A stretch of DNA of 37,326 bases from Candidatus Poribacteria bacterium (GTDB lineage Bacteria; Poribacteria; WGA-4E; WGA-3G), in NCBI GenBank assembly GCA_003635195.1, contig PYIY01000200.1, positions 67,855-105,180 on the forward strand, given 5' to 3'. The position numbers and the translations under genes are program-made. Of the stretch, positions 16,901-24,371 are shown piece after piece; the first letter of the stretch is position 1, and every line of letters starts with the position of its first letter. Below the pieces are notes generated by a model. It did no database searches, was not told the DNA's origin, and saw only the letters and a list, made by a program, of their open reading frames with translations.

Positions 16901-19704
16901 GGGAACCCGGAACGCAGCTCACAATGCGTACATTCCACACAGGGGGTGCTGTTGAGGATGTTTCAGAAGCCCGTCCGGATACGATTCTATCCAAAGTGAG
17001 CGGCACTGTACGTTTCCGAGATTTCCAACCCGGCCGCACAGTCGAGAGGATAAGAGGGAACCTCTATATAGCCACCGAAAACCGAGCAAATCTCGATGGA
17101 CCAGCCTACAAAGTCCAACAAGTCAATCACCCCGATTGCCAACTGCGTGAAGGCGAATTACTCAGCGAGAAACAGTATAGCGAAAACGCAGAACGTTATA
17201 AAGGCTTTGATACCAAGACATGGCTGTATGAAGTCACTGCTGTTTTGGATACCAACTGCCGTTTGAAGATAGGCGATCAGTTGTCACAGGCAGAGTACGC
17301 CAGAGCACTCGCAGAATACGGTTTCCAACGCTTTGTAACGCCTCGCTACCGCGTGACGCAAGTGCAACATCCCGACATCTCCGCAGCGGCTGGCGACCTG
17401 CTCACTGAAGCAGAAGTAAAGCAGTTGAAAGATGAGATTCGACAGGGGTTTGACGGCGAGTGGTATTACTTGGAGCCAGAAACAGACGAACTTGTTAAGG
17501 AAGAAGACCTTAAGGGGACGACTAACGCTTCTCTCGCACAAGCGAATCTATCCACAGATAGTGAAGAAGACGATACAGGTTTCAAACGTGTTTATCGTGT
17601 AACCGATATAGATGAGAAGGTCCGAAAGAACTTCCCATTTAAGGTGGACCAAGAAGTACCAGCCGAAAAAATTACGCCGTGGTTGACCCCATTTGAAGTA
17701 GATTCAAAACCAATTTACGTTGTAAATGAGGATATCCCCGGTGGATCCTCCCTCCTTGAACAGACTGTTTTGTCAAGGGATAGCGCACGTGCGGAGGCAT
17801 CGCCGCTTAAGGTTGGGGCTGAATTGAGTACAACTGATTATGAACGTGCCTGCACCGTGTATCGAGATGCTGGGTGGGCATTTAAAGTTGAAAAGCAGGA
17901 GATTGAACGCCACCGCGTAACAAAGGTGTATCATGAAGAATGTCCGCTTAAACCTGGCGAAGAGTTAACAGCGGAGGCGTTAAGCCGTGCACATAAACGG
18001 TTCACCGGTTTCGATGCACAAAAACTACGCCATCGCGTAACGCAAGTTTATCATCCCGACTGTCCGCTTAAGCCGGGAGATTTGCTCGGTGAGAATGAGG
18101 CAAAACAGCACCATGAGGCTTATTTAGGGATCATCACTTCTACAAGTGAAATGACAGCAGGCAGCTTTGAAGCTGAACGCGTATATCGCATAACTGCTGT
18201 CAATCATTCGGACTGCCCACTCAAAGTAGGTGAACTGCTAACGCAACATGAGGCAACAGCGAAACGTCGCCAATACAAGGGCTTGGAAGTCTCTCGCTAT
18301 TATGAAGTGACAAATATTGAAGACGGAACCGGGACGGTAACTGTCGGTCAACGCCTCACCGAAACTGAATATAGGTCACTCCGCAAGACAGATGCCGAAC
18401 TCACGGAAAAAGTCGTGAGTCGATACCATGTTGTGAGTGTCCATCATCCTGAACTGGAACTCGAGGTCGGGGCTGAACTCACTGAAGAAGACTACCGAAC
18501 CTATAATCGAAAGTTCAAGGGAGTTGATACTGAACTCGTCTACAAAATTGTTGAGGACAAACGGGACACGGAAACACTGCTTGAACCGGGTACCGAACTG
18601 CTGGCGAAGGAATTCCGTGCCTTGGAAAAGGCCAACAAGAAGGTTTCTCATACTGTTACCGAAGTATATCATCCGAATTGTTCCTCCGCTGTTGGCGACG
18701 AATTGTCAGCAGAGCAGTACATGGAGGCGAAGGTGAAGTACCGCGGATTTGAAGTAGATGAATTATCCCTTCAGATGCGAATTGAGGTAGAAACAACTGA
18801 TGGCACCCGAGTACCGCATGTTATTCCAGCGAACTACTCGTTCTCTCTATCGGAAGGTGATACCATCCGTCAAGGCGAAACCCTCGCCGAACTCCATGAG
18901 AGAACAAAGAACCTTGATATCACTGCCGGTATTCCGCGGGTTACCGATCTCTTTGAAGCGCGACGCCTCAAACGCGGTGAAGCCGCACAAATCGCCGAGA
19001 TTGAGGGATTTGTCCGATCCGCAGGCACAAAGGGTGGAGTCCCGACATATCGCATTGAACACGAAGGATATGTGAGTCGGCCCTACCAGATACCTGATGA
19101 AAAACGACGGATCGCCGAAGGGGATTGGGTGGATGCAGGTGAACCGCTCACCAGCGGTTTCCTCAATCCGCACGATATTTTAAGTATTGGCCGCACCACT
19201 ATTGAAGGAGTTCCTGTTGAAGGCGAAGAAGCCGTCTGGGCATACCTCGTTGATGAAGTACAGAAAGTCTACGGCAAAGGCATTATCAACGATAAACACG
19301 TTGAGGTTATCGTACGGCAGATGCTGACTAAGATTCGCATTACTGAACCAGGCGACACGGACTTCTATCCGAATGATGAAGTACATCGCAAACGGTTTGA
19401 GCACATCAACAGTGAAATTGCAGCGGAAGGTGGCATACCTGCGACGGGCGAACCTATTCTCCAGAGCATTAGTAAAGCCTCCTTAAGCACTGACAGTTTC
19501 ATCTCTGCTGCTTCCTTCCAGCAAACAACAAAGGTACTCACGGATGCCGCTGTCAGTGGACAAACCGATAAACTCTTCGGGCTGAAAGAAAACGTCATCC
19601 TCGGGCGTCTGATCCCCGCAGGCAGTGGGTTCTCCAGCTTCCAGAACCTCGAAATATCCTCTATTGAGTCGGAAGAAACTGCAGAAGCCAGCGATGATGA
19701 CTAA
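13906..19704 (+). CDS. rpoC: DNA-directed RNA polymerase subunit beta', greatly expanded
   Basis: This is the catalytic subunit, 1932 residues against 1407 in E. coli. It keeps the first zinc site (ECNCGKYKRIKHKGMICDRC), the lid/rudder region, the active-site loop NADFDGDQMAVH, the second zinc site CQTDEGVCAKC, the bridge helix and trigger-loop base (GEPGTQLTMRTFHTGG) and the C-terminal GLKENVILGRLIPAG block. Differences: an N-terminal insert of about 28 residues with four Cys (27, 42, 48, 50); an unusual F-loop after MADSGAR (from residue 790); and an insertion of about 650 residues between FHTGGAV (ending 1016) and DITAGIPRV (1671), inside the trigger loop, with flanks resembling the E. coli SI3 domain and twelve repeat modules between them. 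ATG 13906 has AAGGAG five bases upstream. Cotranscribed with rpoB. Confidence 0.96.
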   Translation: MNTAFDSISIKIASPDQIKDSAKQTSCKRRNPAETTDGPFICPEKGTCSCGEVKKAETINYRSFRPEPEGLFCEAIFGPQKDWECNCGKYKRIKHKGMICDRCGVEITQQRVRRDRLGYIQLAAPVSHIWYFKGLPSRIGVFCGLSSRDVERVLYFEGFIVVEVTDPDCPLEVGQVLTEVEYVEHSNKHWGGFRAGTGAEVIREILSNIDLEEKIKALTEELTETTSHQKKLKVAKQLKQMADFAEAEQRPEWMILDVIPVIPPDLRPLVPLEGGRFATSDLNDLYRRVINRNNRLRKLIQLRSPEVILRNEKRMLQEAVDAFFDNGRHGRRVTGPGNRPLKSLAEVLKGKIGRFRQNLLGKRVDYSGRSVIVVGPELGLHQCGIPKRMAVELFKPFIIERLQAYGYTQTIKRAKHIAEHVDSDSPVWEVVEEVIADHPVLLNRPPTLHRLGIQAFLPVLVEGKSIRIPPLVCKAFNADFDGDQMAVHVPLTVESQAEAKLLMLSSHNILKPSHGRPIAVPELDMVLGPSFLTKTLPEHAEDAALLHEAYTTADASAFAAFQDKPWYHRRFTHPEEVITAHAAGQLKLHDSIQLFSISNGDSENGAATEPILTTVGRVIFNEVLPPELEWEDEHSQQRIPFFNAEAGGRELSQIIEDCFRELGTRVTTEVLEKVQKLAFEYATLSGISPGITDYITPDNRNELVNTAKSEIENLLEGAPATESEEYENEQIRIWLDAKDEIEDRMFEILPQEETPLVERGDPRKVHPYVDPDGLEIDDKTVEGFSPVHIMADSGARARKDPFMQISAFIGLKAKQDGDVLIPPIGTSTSREGDLDLPNYFCSYREGLDVLDYFNSTYGSRKGLVDTALKTAHSGYLTRRLVDVAQDVRVTAEDCHTLNGIQKFATAGGDLAFKISGRTTSEDILHPESGDLLMPANTLISSQMANQIEDLGIKVVRVRSVLTCQTDEGVCAKCYGTDLTTNSLVNVGEAIGIIAAQSIGEPGTQLTMRTFHTGGAVEDVSEARPDTILSKVSGTVRFRDFQPGRTVERIRGNLYIATENRANLDGPAYKVQQVNHPDCQLREGELLSEKQYSENAERYKGFDTKTWLYEVTAVLDTNCRLKIGDQLSQAEYARALAEYGFQRFVTPRYRVTQVQHPDISAAAGDLLTEAEVKQLKDEIRQGFDGEWYYLEPETDELVKEEDLKGTTNASLAQANLSTDSEEDDTGFKRVYRVTDIDEKVRKNFPFKVDQEVPAEKITPWLTPFEVDSKPIYVVNEDIPGGSSLLEQTVLSRDSARAEASPLKVGAELSTTDYERACTVYRDAGWAFKVEKQEIERHRVTKVYHEECPLKPGEELTAEALSRAHKRFTGFDAQKLRHRVTQVYHPDCPLKPGDLLGENEAKQHHEAYLGIITSTSEMTAGSFEAERVYRITAVNHSDCPLKVGELLTQHEATAKRRQYKGLEVSRYYEVTNIEDGTGTVTVGQRLTETEYRSLRKTDAELTEKVVSRYHVVSVHHPELELEVGAELTEEDYRTYNRKFKGVDTELVYKIVEDKRDTETLLEPGTELLAKEFRALEKANKKVSHTVTEVYHPNCSSAVGDELSAEQYMEAKVKYRGFEVDELSLQMRIEVETTDGTRVPHVIPANYSFSLSEGDTIRQGETLAELHERTKNLDITAGIPRVTDLFEARRLKRGEAAQIAEIEGFVRSAGTKGGVPTYRIEHEGYVSRPYQIPDEKRRIAEGDWVDAGEPLTSGFLNPHDILSIGRTTIEGVPVEGEEAVWAYLVDEVQKVYGKGIINDKHVEVIVRQMLTKIRITEPGDTDFYPNDEVHRKRFEHINSEIAAEGGIPATGEPILQSISKASLSTDSFISAASFQQTTKVLTDAAVSGQTDKLFGLKENVILGRLIPAGSGFSSFQNLEISSIESEETAEASDDD
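14380..14505 (+). repeat. Single polymerase module in the RpoC clamp region (native position)
   Basis: Residues 159-200 read FIVVEVTDPDCPLEVGQVL-TEVEY and continue to GAEVI. E. coli beta' has a homologous segment here ([20 protein letters not shown]), and many bacteria read Y-V-V-T-D-P-G-x-T-P-L there, so this copy occupies the ordinary place. Its pattern equals that of the tandem modules elsewhere, which makes it a candidate ancestor. Confidence 0.7.
17107..18768 (+). repeat. Twelve tandem modules in the RpoC trigger-loop insertion
   Basis: Unit starts at residues 1068, 1108, 1148, 1230, 1271, 1336, 1376, 1427, 1466, 1507, 1546 and 1582; most spacings are 36-41. The clearest units read HRVTxVYHPDCPLKPG. 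Units 1230, 1271 and 1466 are degraded. The neighbouring units at 17911 and 18031 share 38 of the first 51 bases by my count, including seven identical codons, so at least some duplications are fairly recent. The array ends at about residue 1621, where an SI3-like segment (VPHVIPANYSFSLSEGD) resumes. Confidence 0.85.
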
Positions 19705-19715
19705 TACGCGCTATC

Positions 19716-19745
19716 ATAGGGGTGGGTTCGACTACCTACCCCTAT
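19716..19745 (+). terminator. Stem-loop after rpoC
   Basis: ATAGGGGTGGG (19716-19726) pairs with CCTACCCCTAT (19735-19745) over 11 positions with one G-T wobble and an eight-base loop, 12 bases after the rpoC stop. There is no T-tract, so it may be a factor-assisted terminator or a member of the genome's palindromic repeats. Confidence 0.5.
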
Positions 19746-19840
19746 ATCTTCGTATCATCTGCATCAAGAAAGCCGAGAAAGAACCAAAGAGGATTGTGCT
19801 ATTTAATGTGAGTTCAGTTTAAGCGTGCAGGAGCAAACCT

Positions 19841-20383
19841 TTGCCTTGGACAAATGGTCCTCTTATACTTTATCATGGCACTACTGATGACGCAGCAACT
19901 GCTATCAGTAAGCCTTCAAAGGCATATCCCCATGGTGTTGACTTTGACCGCTGTAAGCCATTAAAAGATTTTGGCAGAGGTTTTTATCTGACCACGGTTC
20001 TAAGGCAGGCAGAGAGTTGGGCAGATTTGAAGTTTAAGCGGCACGCAAAATCCAGAAAAGCAGCATGCTCAGCTGTTCTTAGGTTTAAGGTAGATAGAGA
20101 TCAATTAGCACCTTTGTTAAGTTTATGTTTCGTGACAGAGGGAGCAGGACCAAACTCAGACTATTGGGATTTTGTTGACCATTGCCGCGAAGGAGCAAGC
20201 ACACACTTGTTACAAGGTGATAAAAACTATGATGTAGTGTTCGGACCTGTTTCGCTTGGAAGGCAGCAGTTCGTTATAAAGGATGCCGACCAAGTCAGTT
20301 TTCATACGGAAGCCGCATTAAAAATACTCCCCGCGCCAATACTACACAGTCAAGGAACACCAACCTACAAAATGGAGGGATAA
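19841..20383 (+). CDS. DUF3990-type ADP-ribosyltransferase-like toxin
   Basis: This 180-residue protein has LILYHGTT (about 8-15), DFGRGFYLTTVLRQAESWA (about 43-61) and a C-terminal QVSFHTEAALKIL, the three recognisable blocks of DUF3990. The Y-H-G and the G-F-Y-x-T-T blocks correspond to the R/H and S/Y-type NAD-binding motifs of ADP-ribosyltransferase folds, so the likely activity is ADP-ribosylation of an unknown host target; that is an inference from the fold. Start is TTG 19841, with AGGAG seven bases upstream. The next gene begins three bases after its stop, the arrangement of a toxin-antitoxin pair. It lies directly downstream of rpoC. Confidence 0.7.
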   Translation: MPWTNGPLILYHGTTDDAATAISKPSKAYPHGVDFDRCKPLKDFGRGFYLTTVLRQAESWADLKFKRHAKSRKAACSAVLRFKVDRDQLAPLLSLCFVTEGAGPNSDYWDFVDHCREGASTHLLQGDKNYDVVFGPVSLGRQQFVIKDADQVSFHTEAALKILPAPILHSQGTPTYKMEG

Positions 20384-20386
20384 CAA

Positions 20387-20986
20387 ATGGCTCCTGTAAA
20401 AGACAGCAATATTCCCTTACCTCGCAGCTATGTGGAACAATACTGGCAACTGGTACGCAAATCCTTGAAAAATATTTTTTCAAAATCGCCTAATGAAGCA
20501 GATGCCTTGCAACAGACAATTGAAAATTTGCCGACTGCACAGCAGGATTTTTTCTATAATGAAGAACCGTTAAATGTTGCAGCAGATCTGGTTGGTGAAA
20601 ATCCAACTGATACTCAAATCAAGGTGTACTTATGGCTCAGGACAGTTGAGGATCTCAAGCAAATTCTGGAGGATTATAATTATTTGGAATATGATGAGAC
20701 GCTGTCCAACCCTGGGCTGGTACAGATCAATGTCACCTCCCAAGATGCTAATCGCAATGTTCAAGTCATAACGGATATCTGTCACAAATTGGAGACAGTG
20801 ACGCACCGGAACTATTTCTTTACCTATGGCGGTAATTATACAGAGACAGATAATTTGGAAAAAGTTTGGTCGTTCTTCACTTTGAAAGAAGTAGATCTTG
20901 ACCAACATGCGGAAATCGAATTGGTTTACGAGATTATTAAGGACGCACGTCTACCTACCTTTCAAATAGACCAAATTGCCGCTTAG
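20387..20986 (+). CDS. Putative antitoxin / partner of the DUF3990 protein
   Basis: This 199-residue acidic protein starts three bases after the toxin stop, with GGAGG just upstream. Its N-terminal part (about 15-80: SYVEQYWQLVRKSLKNIF, LPTAQQDFFYNEEPLNVAADL) looks like a compact helical domain of the kind found next to such toxins; I do not recognise a named DUF. The C-terminal part (about 87-170: VEDLKQILEDYNYLEYDE to VWSFFTLKEV) is a separate alpha/beta segment that is copied in the next gene. Antitoxin role is inferred from position only. Confidence 0.5.
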   Translation: MAPVKDSNIPLPRSYVEQYWQLVRKSLKNIFSKSPNEADALQQTIENLPTAQQDFFYNEEPLNVAADLVGENPTDTQIKVYLWLRTVEDLKQILEDYNYLEYDETLSNPGLVQINVTSQDANRNVQVITDICHKLETVTHRNYFFTYGGNYTETDNLEKVWSFFTLKEVDLDQHAEIELVYEIIKDARLPTFQIDQIAA

Positions 20987-21312
20987 AAAATTATCAGCAT
21001 TTGAATGCGGCCGTACAAGGAACCCATCGTGAAACTCTCCGAAAATCAAAGAATCGTTGAGGATCTCAAGCAGATTCTACAAGACTACGATTACTTGGAA
21101 TATGATGAGGCACGTCCTAACCGTGATGCAACGTTTGAGGGTCTATCTATTAAAGTCACCTCAGATGCTGACCGTGATGTTCAAGTCATAACGGATATCT
21201 GTCACAGACTGGAGACTGTTACATGCCGGAAATATTTTTTTTCCTACGGCGGCAGGTATACCGGATCAGATAATTTGGATGAGGTTTGGTCCTTTTTCAC
21301 TTTGAGAGAAGT
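20645..21312 (+). repeat. Tandem duplication within the toxin cassette
   Basis: Segments 20645-20892 and 21056-21312 are clearly homologous at the DNA level, for example an identical run around TTCAAGTCATAACGGATATC. The second copy is nine bases longer, so the frame is kept. Confidence 0.8.
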
Positions 21313-21337
21313 TAGACACGAAAAACAGTCAGTATGA
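21029..21337 (+). CDS. Small protein duplicated from the C-terminal half of the preceding gene
   Basis: This protein of 102 residues is homologous over nearly its whole length to residues about 87-170 of the preceding protein (VEDLKQILxDYxYLEYDE, DVQVITDICHxLETVT, FFxYGGxYT, VWSFFTLxEV). GTG 21029 has AAGGA seven bases upstream and is preferred to the in-frame ATG at 21005. It lacks the N-terminal domain of its parent. It may be a stand-alone second antitoxin-like domain or a decaying duplicate; the frame is intact and the differences are spread over codons, so it is probably still translated. Confidence 0.6.
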   Translation: MKLSENQRIVEDLKQILQDYDYLEYDEARPNRDATFEGLSIKVTSDADRDVQVITDICHRLETVTCRKYFFSYGGRYTGSDNLDEVWSFFTLREVRHEKQSV

Positions 21338-21386
21338 CAACCGAAATGTAGAGTTTCGGTTGCCACTGCCAAAGGCACAGAAAACA

Positions 21387-22775
21387 TTAAGTCAAATTGG
21401 GACGTGTCATATCCCCCGGCACGACAAGTTCGTCGAAATCCGCCCCTGTCAAAACCTCCATCGCAATTGCAGCTTCGCGGAGCGTACACCCATGTTCATG
21501 CGCATATTGTGCCACTTTTGCTGCCGTATCGTAACCGATATGTGGTGTCAATGCTGTCACAAGCATGAGCGATTCCGAAAGGTGTTGCCCGATCGCTTCG
21601 TTATTCGGCACGATACCTTCTACACAGTTAACGCGGAAAGATTCACACGCATCCCCAAGCAGTTGTATAGACTGTAAAGCGTTGTAGGCAATCACGGGCA
21701 TAAATACGTTCAGTTGTAAGGCACCGTTTGCCCCCGCAAACGCCAACGTTGTGTCGTTTCCCATCACCTGTGCACACACCATCGTAACGGCTTCACATTG
21801 GGTCGGATTCACCTTCCCCGGCATAATAGAGCTCCCAGGCTCCATTTCAGGTAAACGTAATTCGCCGAGTCCACACCGCGGACCCGAGGCGAGCCATCGA
21901 ATATCGTTCGCAATCTTGAACAGCGCAACTGCCAACGTTTTCAAGGCACCACTCGCGCTAACAACCGCGTCTCGACATGCAAGTGCCTCGAACGCGTTCG
22001 GTGCGCGTTGGAATTCATAACCCGTTGTTTCTGAAAGCCGCGCCACGACCCGTTCAGTATAATCAGGGTGCGTATTCAGCCCAGTACCGACCGCAGTTCC
22101 GCCGATTGGAAGTTCACACAGGTGCGGCAGCGAAGCCGTAATCCGCTGTTCCGCAGCAATAAGTTGTTGCGTGTACGCACTAAATTCCTGCCCAAGTGTA
22201 AGCGGAGTCGCATCCATTAGGTGTGTTCTGCCAATCTTAACGATCTCTGTAAATTCAGATACCTTTCCCGCAAAGCCTTCTTGCAGGGCAACCAAGCGCG
22301 GCAACAGATGTGTCTGAATCTGTCGGACCATTGCTAAGTGGATAGATGTCGGGAAAACATCGTTCGTCGATTGGGATTTGTTAACGTGATCGTTAGGATG
22401 AACGGGATGTTTACTGCCCATTTCACCACCGAGCATCTCAATTGCCCGGTTCGCGATGACTTCATTCACATTCATATTTGTCTGGGTTCCACTGCCCGTC
22501 TGCCAGATACGGAGTGGAAAATGATCATCCAGCGTACCATCAATAACTTCCGCCGCTGCAGTGCTGATCGCTTCTGCAAGTCGAGTTTCAAGCAAACCGA
22601 GGTCAGCATTGACCTGTGCAACTGCCTGTTTGATCGTGCCGAGTGCCCATATCGCAGCGCGTGGTAAGCGTTCGTCGCCGATCTTAAAATTCTGGAGTGC
22701 CCGTTGTGTCTGTGCTCCCCAGTACCGGTCAGAAGGGACGTGAAGCGTCCCCATACTATCTGTTTCAGTTCTCAT
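21387..22775 (-). CDS. fumC: Class II fumarate hydratase
   Basis: This 462-residue enzyme interconverts fumarate and malate in the TCA cycle. It has the N-terminal MGTLHVPSDRYWGAQTQR, the TGSGTQTNMNVNEV substrate loop (about 93-106), HPNDHVNKSQSTNDVFPT, and the superfamily signature GSSIMPGKVNP containing the flexible-loop catalytic Ser. The C-terminal ALTPHIGYDTAAKVA and tail domain are complete, so length and motifs are those of a normal homotetrameric FumC. ATG 22775 has AAAGGAA about 13 bases upstream. It is convergent with the toxin cassette and separated from it by 49 bases. Confidence 0.95.
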   Translation of the reverse strand: MRTETDSMGTLHVPSDRYWGAQTQRALQNFKIGDERLPRAAIWALGTIKQAVAQVNADLGLLETRLAEAISTAAAEVIDGTLDDHFPLRIWQTGSGTQTNMNVNEVIANRAIEMLGGEMGSKHPVHPNDHVNKSQSTNDVFPTSIHLAMVRQIQTHLLPRLVALQEGFAGKVSEFTEIVKIGRTHLMDATPLTLGQEFSAYTQQLIAAEQRITASLPHLCELPIGGTAVGTGLNTHPDYTERVVARLSETTGYEFQRAPNAFEALACRDAVVSASGALKTLAVALFKIANDIRWLASGPRCGLGELRLPEMEPGSSIMPGKVNPTQCEAVTMVCAQVMGNDTTLAFAGANGALQLNVFMPVIAYNALQSIQLLGDACESFRVNCVEGIVPNNEAIGQHLSESLMLVTALTPHIGYDTAAKVAQYAHEHGCTLREAAIAMEVLTGADFDELVVPGDMTRPNLT

Positions 22776-23014
22776 AGTGTGTTAGGATTTCCTTTCATGA
22801 ACTTCTGAATTCTCTACTCAACGTTTTAGGTGAGAATACGTCTTATTATTTACAAAAAGAATACGAATATTGCTTCGCCAGAGTAGAACCTGACTCTTAA
22901 GATGCCTTAAAAATTTAGCACACTTCCATCTCCAAATTCAATTAAATTCGAGGTTGCCACCAGCGTCATTTAGAGTGGATATCAGAATTAATCATACATA
23001 CTTGTACTATAAAT

Positions 23015-23074
23015 TGTTAGCCTGTGGCACGCTTTTTGTAGCGTAGGCTGTTAGCCTGTGGCACGCTTTTTGTA
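23015..23074 (+). repeat. Two perfect 26-base direct repeats
   Basis: The same 26 bases (beginning TGTTAGCCTGTGG, ending CTTTTTGTA) occur at 23015-23040 and 23049-23074. Between them AGCGT and AGGCT complement ACGCT and AGCCT of the first copy, so the pair can also form a hairpin with a bulge. Confidence 0.85.
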
Positions 23075-23143
23075 AATCTACTTCTAACAACGCTACACGA
23101 AACAGAAATCTGATTCATCAAGGCATCTCTTAACTGAAAACTG

Positions 23144-23182
23144 AGTACCGACAACCGAAAGGTTTTCGCAGAAAACCGTACT
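23144..23182 (+). repeat. Hairpin GGTTTTC-GCA-GAAAACC
   Basis: GGTTTTC (23161-23167) and GAAAACC (23171-23177) flank a GCA loop. Outer bases AGTAC (23144-23148) and GTACT (23178-23182) are also complementary. Confidence 0.55.
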
Positions 23183-23204
23183 GACCACTGATAACTATTA
23201 AAAT

Positions 23205-23233
23205 TTGCTATTTTTTCTTAGACATGGTATAGT
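23205..23233 (+). promoter_or_regulatory. Candidate promoter for the aldolase-like operon
   Basis: TTGCTA (23205-23210) and TATAGT (23228-23233) with a 17-base spacer lie 60 bases upstream of the GTG start. This is a moderate match only. Confidence 0.4.
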
Positions 23234-23293
23234 TAAATAGAGGGGGAATCTGCACAAAAAACTGAACTGCAAAATGGAGGAATAGAATCGCGA

Positions 23294-24346
23294 GTGGATT
23301 CAACACTGACCAATCCGTACCTCATAAACGCCTTAACAGCACCACCCCCACAAACGTATCGCTATGAACGCTGGCGAGAACGGGGGTACCATCCCGACTT
23401 ATATCCCATTTCTCCTGACAGTGAATGCGGGACGATAATAGGACAGATGGGCTGGGTGGGTGTGCATGCACATGCGCACGACTATTTGTGGGCGACTGCG
23501 GGCAATATGGGCGCAATTTTAACCGAACCCGTTGACGATGCCTGTCTCATCTCCTATGAGGCATCACCGCGCTACCAATTACCCCCACAGATTGTTGTGA
23601 GCGGATTAGCAGGAAAACACGTACTACTCACAAAATCGGGGGCACGGTTGGACATGATCGGCGTTGAGCATCCAGCACTCAATTTAACGCTTGTAGAGGT
23701 GGAAGCAGATGGCACGCATTATCGGATGCGATTCGGTACACCAGATCAGGCGACCTTGGATCGCGCACAAAATAGCATTACGCCACCAGCACCGACGAGT
23801 GAGATGTTCCATTATCTCCTCATCTTTGAGCAGTTAGCGGAACACGGATTTAATGCACTCGTCCATCTACAACCGAAGTTCTTGAACCTAATTTCTCGCA
23901 CAGAACACGGCGCGCCCGATAAATTTTACGATTTTCTCAGAGGGTACGAACCGGAAACACCTATCATATATGATCCATCTGGCGGAATCGGGTTCGTTGA
24001 GGAACGCGCCCCAGGGATCCCAGAACTCTCTTATGAAAGCTTACGGCTTTTCCAGAACGGCGGCAATCCGGCGCGACATATTCTCTATTGGGTCGGACAC
24101 GGCACCTTTTCACGCGGCAGTGATATCCTTGACGCTTACAAACATGCCGAATACTTTGAAGCCGCCGCACGGATGGCCTGGGAGGCAAATCAGCAACGTG
24201 TTGACGCTCAGGCGTATACAGAAGAAATCGTGAGTTGTATCTTACGCGAATTCAACGCAAACCGAGAGGCATCTGCTAAATCAGATGATAGTTTTCAGGA
24301 TTCCAATGCCTCGGCGCAATCTGATAATGTCTATAATTATCCTTGA
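23294..24346 (+). CDS. Class II aldolase/adducin-like protein with an altered zinc site
   Basis: This 350-residue protein follows the layout of class II aldolases such as RhaD: GKHVLLTKSGARLDMIG (107-123), a PTSE block with E170, the zinc motif at 191-193, and WVGHGTFSRGSDILDAYKHAEYFE with H269. Rhamnulose-phosphate aldolase uses E117, H141, H143 and H212; here E170, H191 and H269 align, but the second His is Gln193 (VHLQP in place of VHTHP). Metal binding may therefore be weakened or different. The C-terminus is a low-complexity Ser/Asp-rich tail. GTG 23294 is the start, with GGAGG 13 bases upstream. It heads a rightward group of four genes. The substrate is not predictable. Confidence 0.7.
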   Translation: MDSTLTNPYLINALTAPPPQTYRYERWRERGYHPDLYPISPDSECGTIIGQMGWVGVHAHAHDYLWATAGNMGAILTEPVDDACLISYEASPRYQLPPQIVVSGLAGKHVLLTKSGARLDMIGVEHPALNLTLVEVEADGTHYRMRFGTPDQATLDRAQNSITPPAPTSEMFHYLLIFEQLAEHGFNALVHLQPKFLNLISRTEHGAPDKFYDFLRGYEPETPIIYDPSGGIGFVEERAPGIPELSYESLRLFQNGGNPARHILYWVGHGTFSRGSDILDAYKHAEYFEAAARMAWEANQQRVDAQAYTEEIVSCILREFNANREASAKSDDSFQDSNASAQSDNVYNYP

Positions 24347-24371
24347 GCTTTAAGCCGTCAAGAACGAAGGA

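Larger units (their letters stand above)
22776..23293. other. 518-base intergenic region with repeats
   Basis: No gene is seen here. The left half is AT-rich and presumably holds the fumC promoter, which I could not define. The right half has a 26-base direct repeat (23015-23074), a hairpin (23144-23182), and a candidate promoter (23205-23233) for the aldolase-like gene. Confidence 0.6.

Noticed and set aside
17107..18768. Array in rpoC as a CRISPR or DNA-level satellite
   Set aside because: The repeat is kept at the protein level with a constant frame, and DNA identity between most units is too low.
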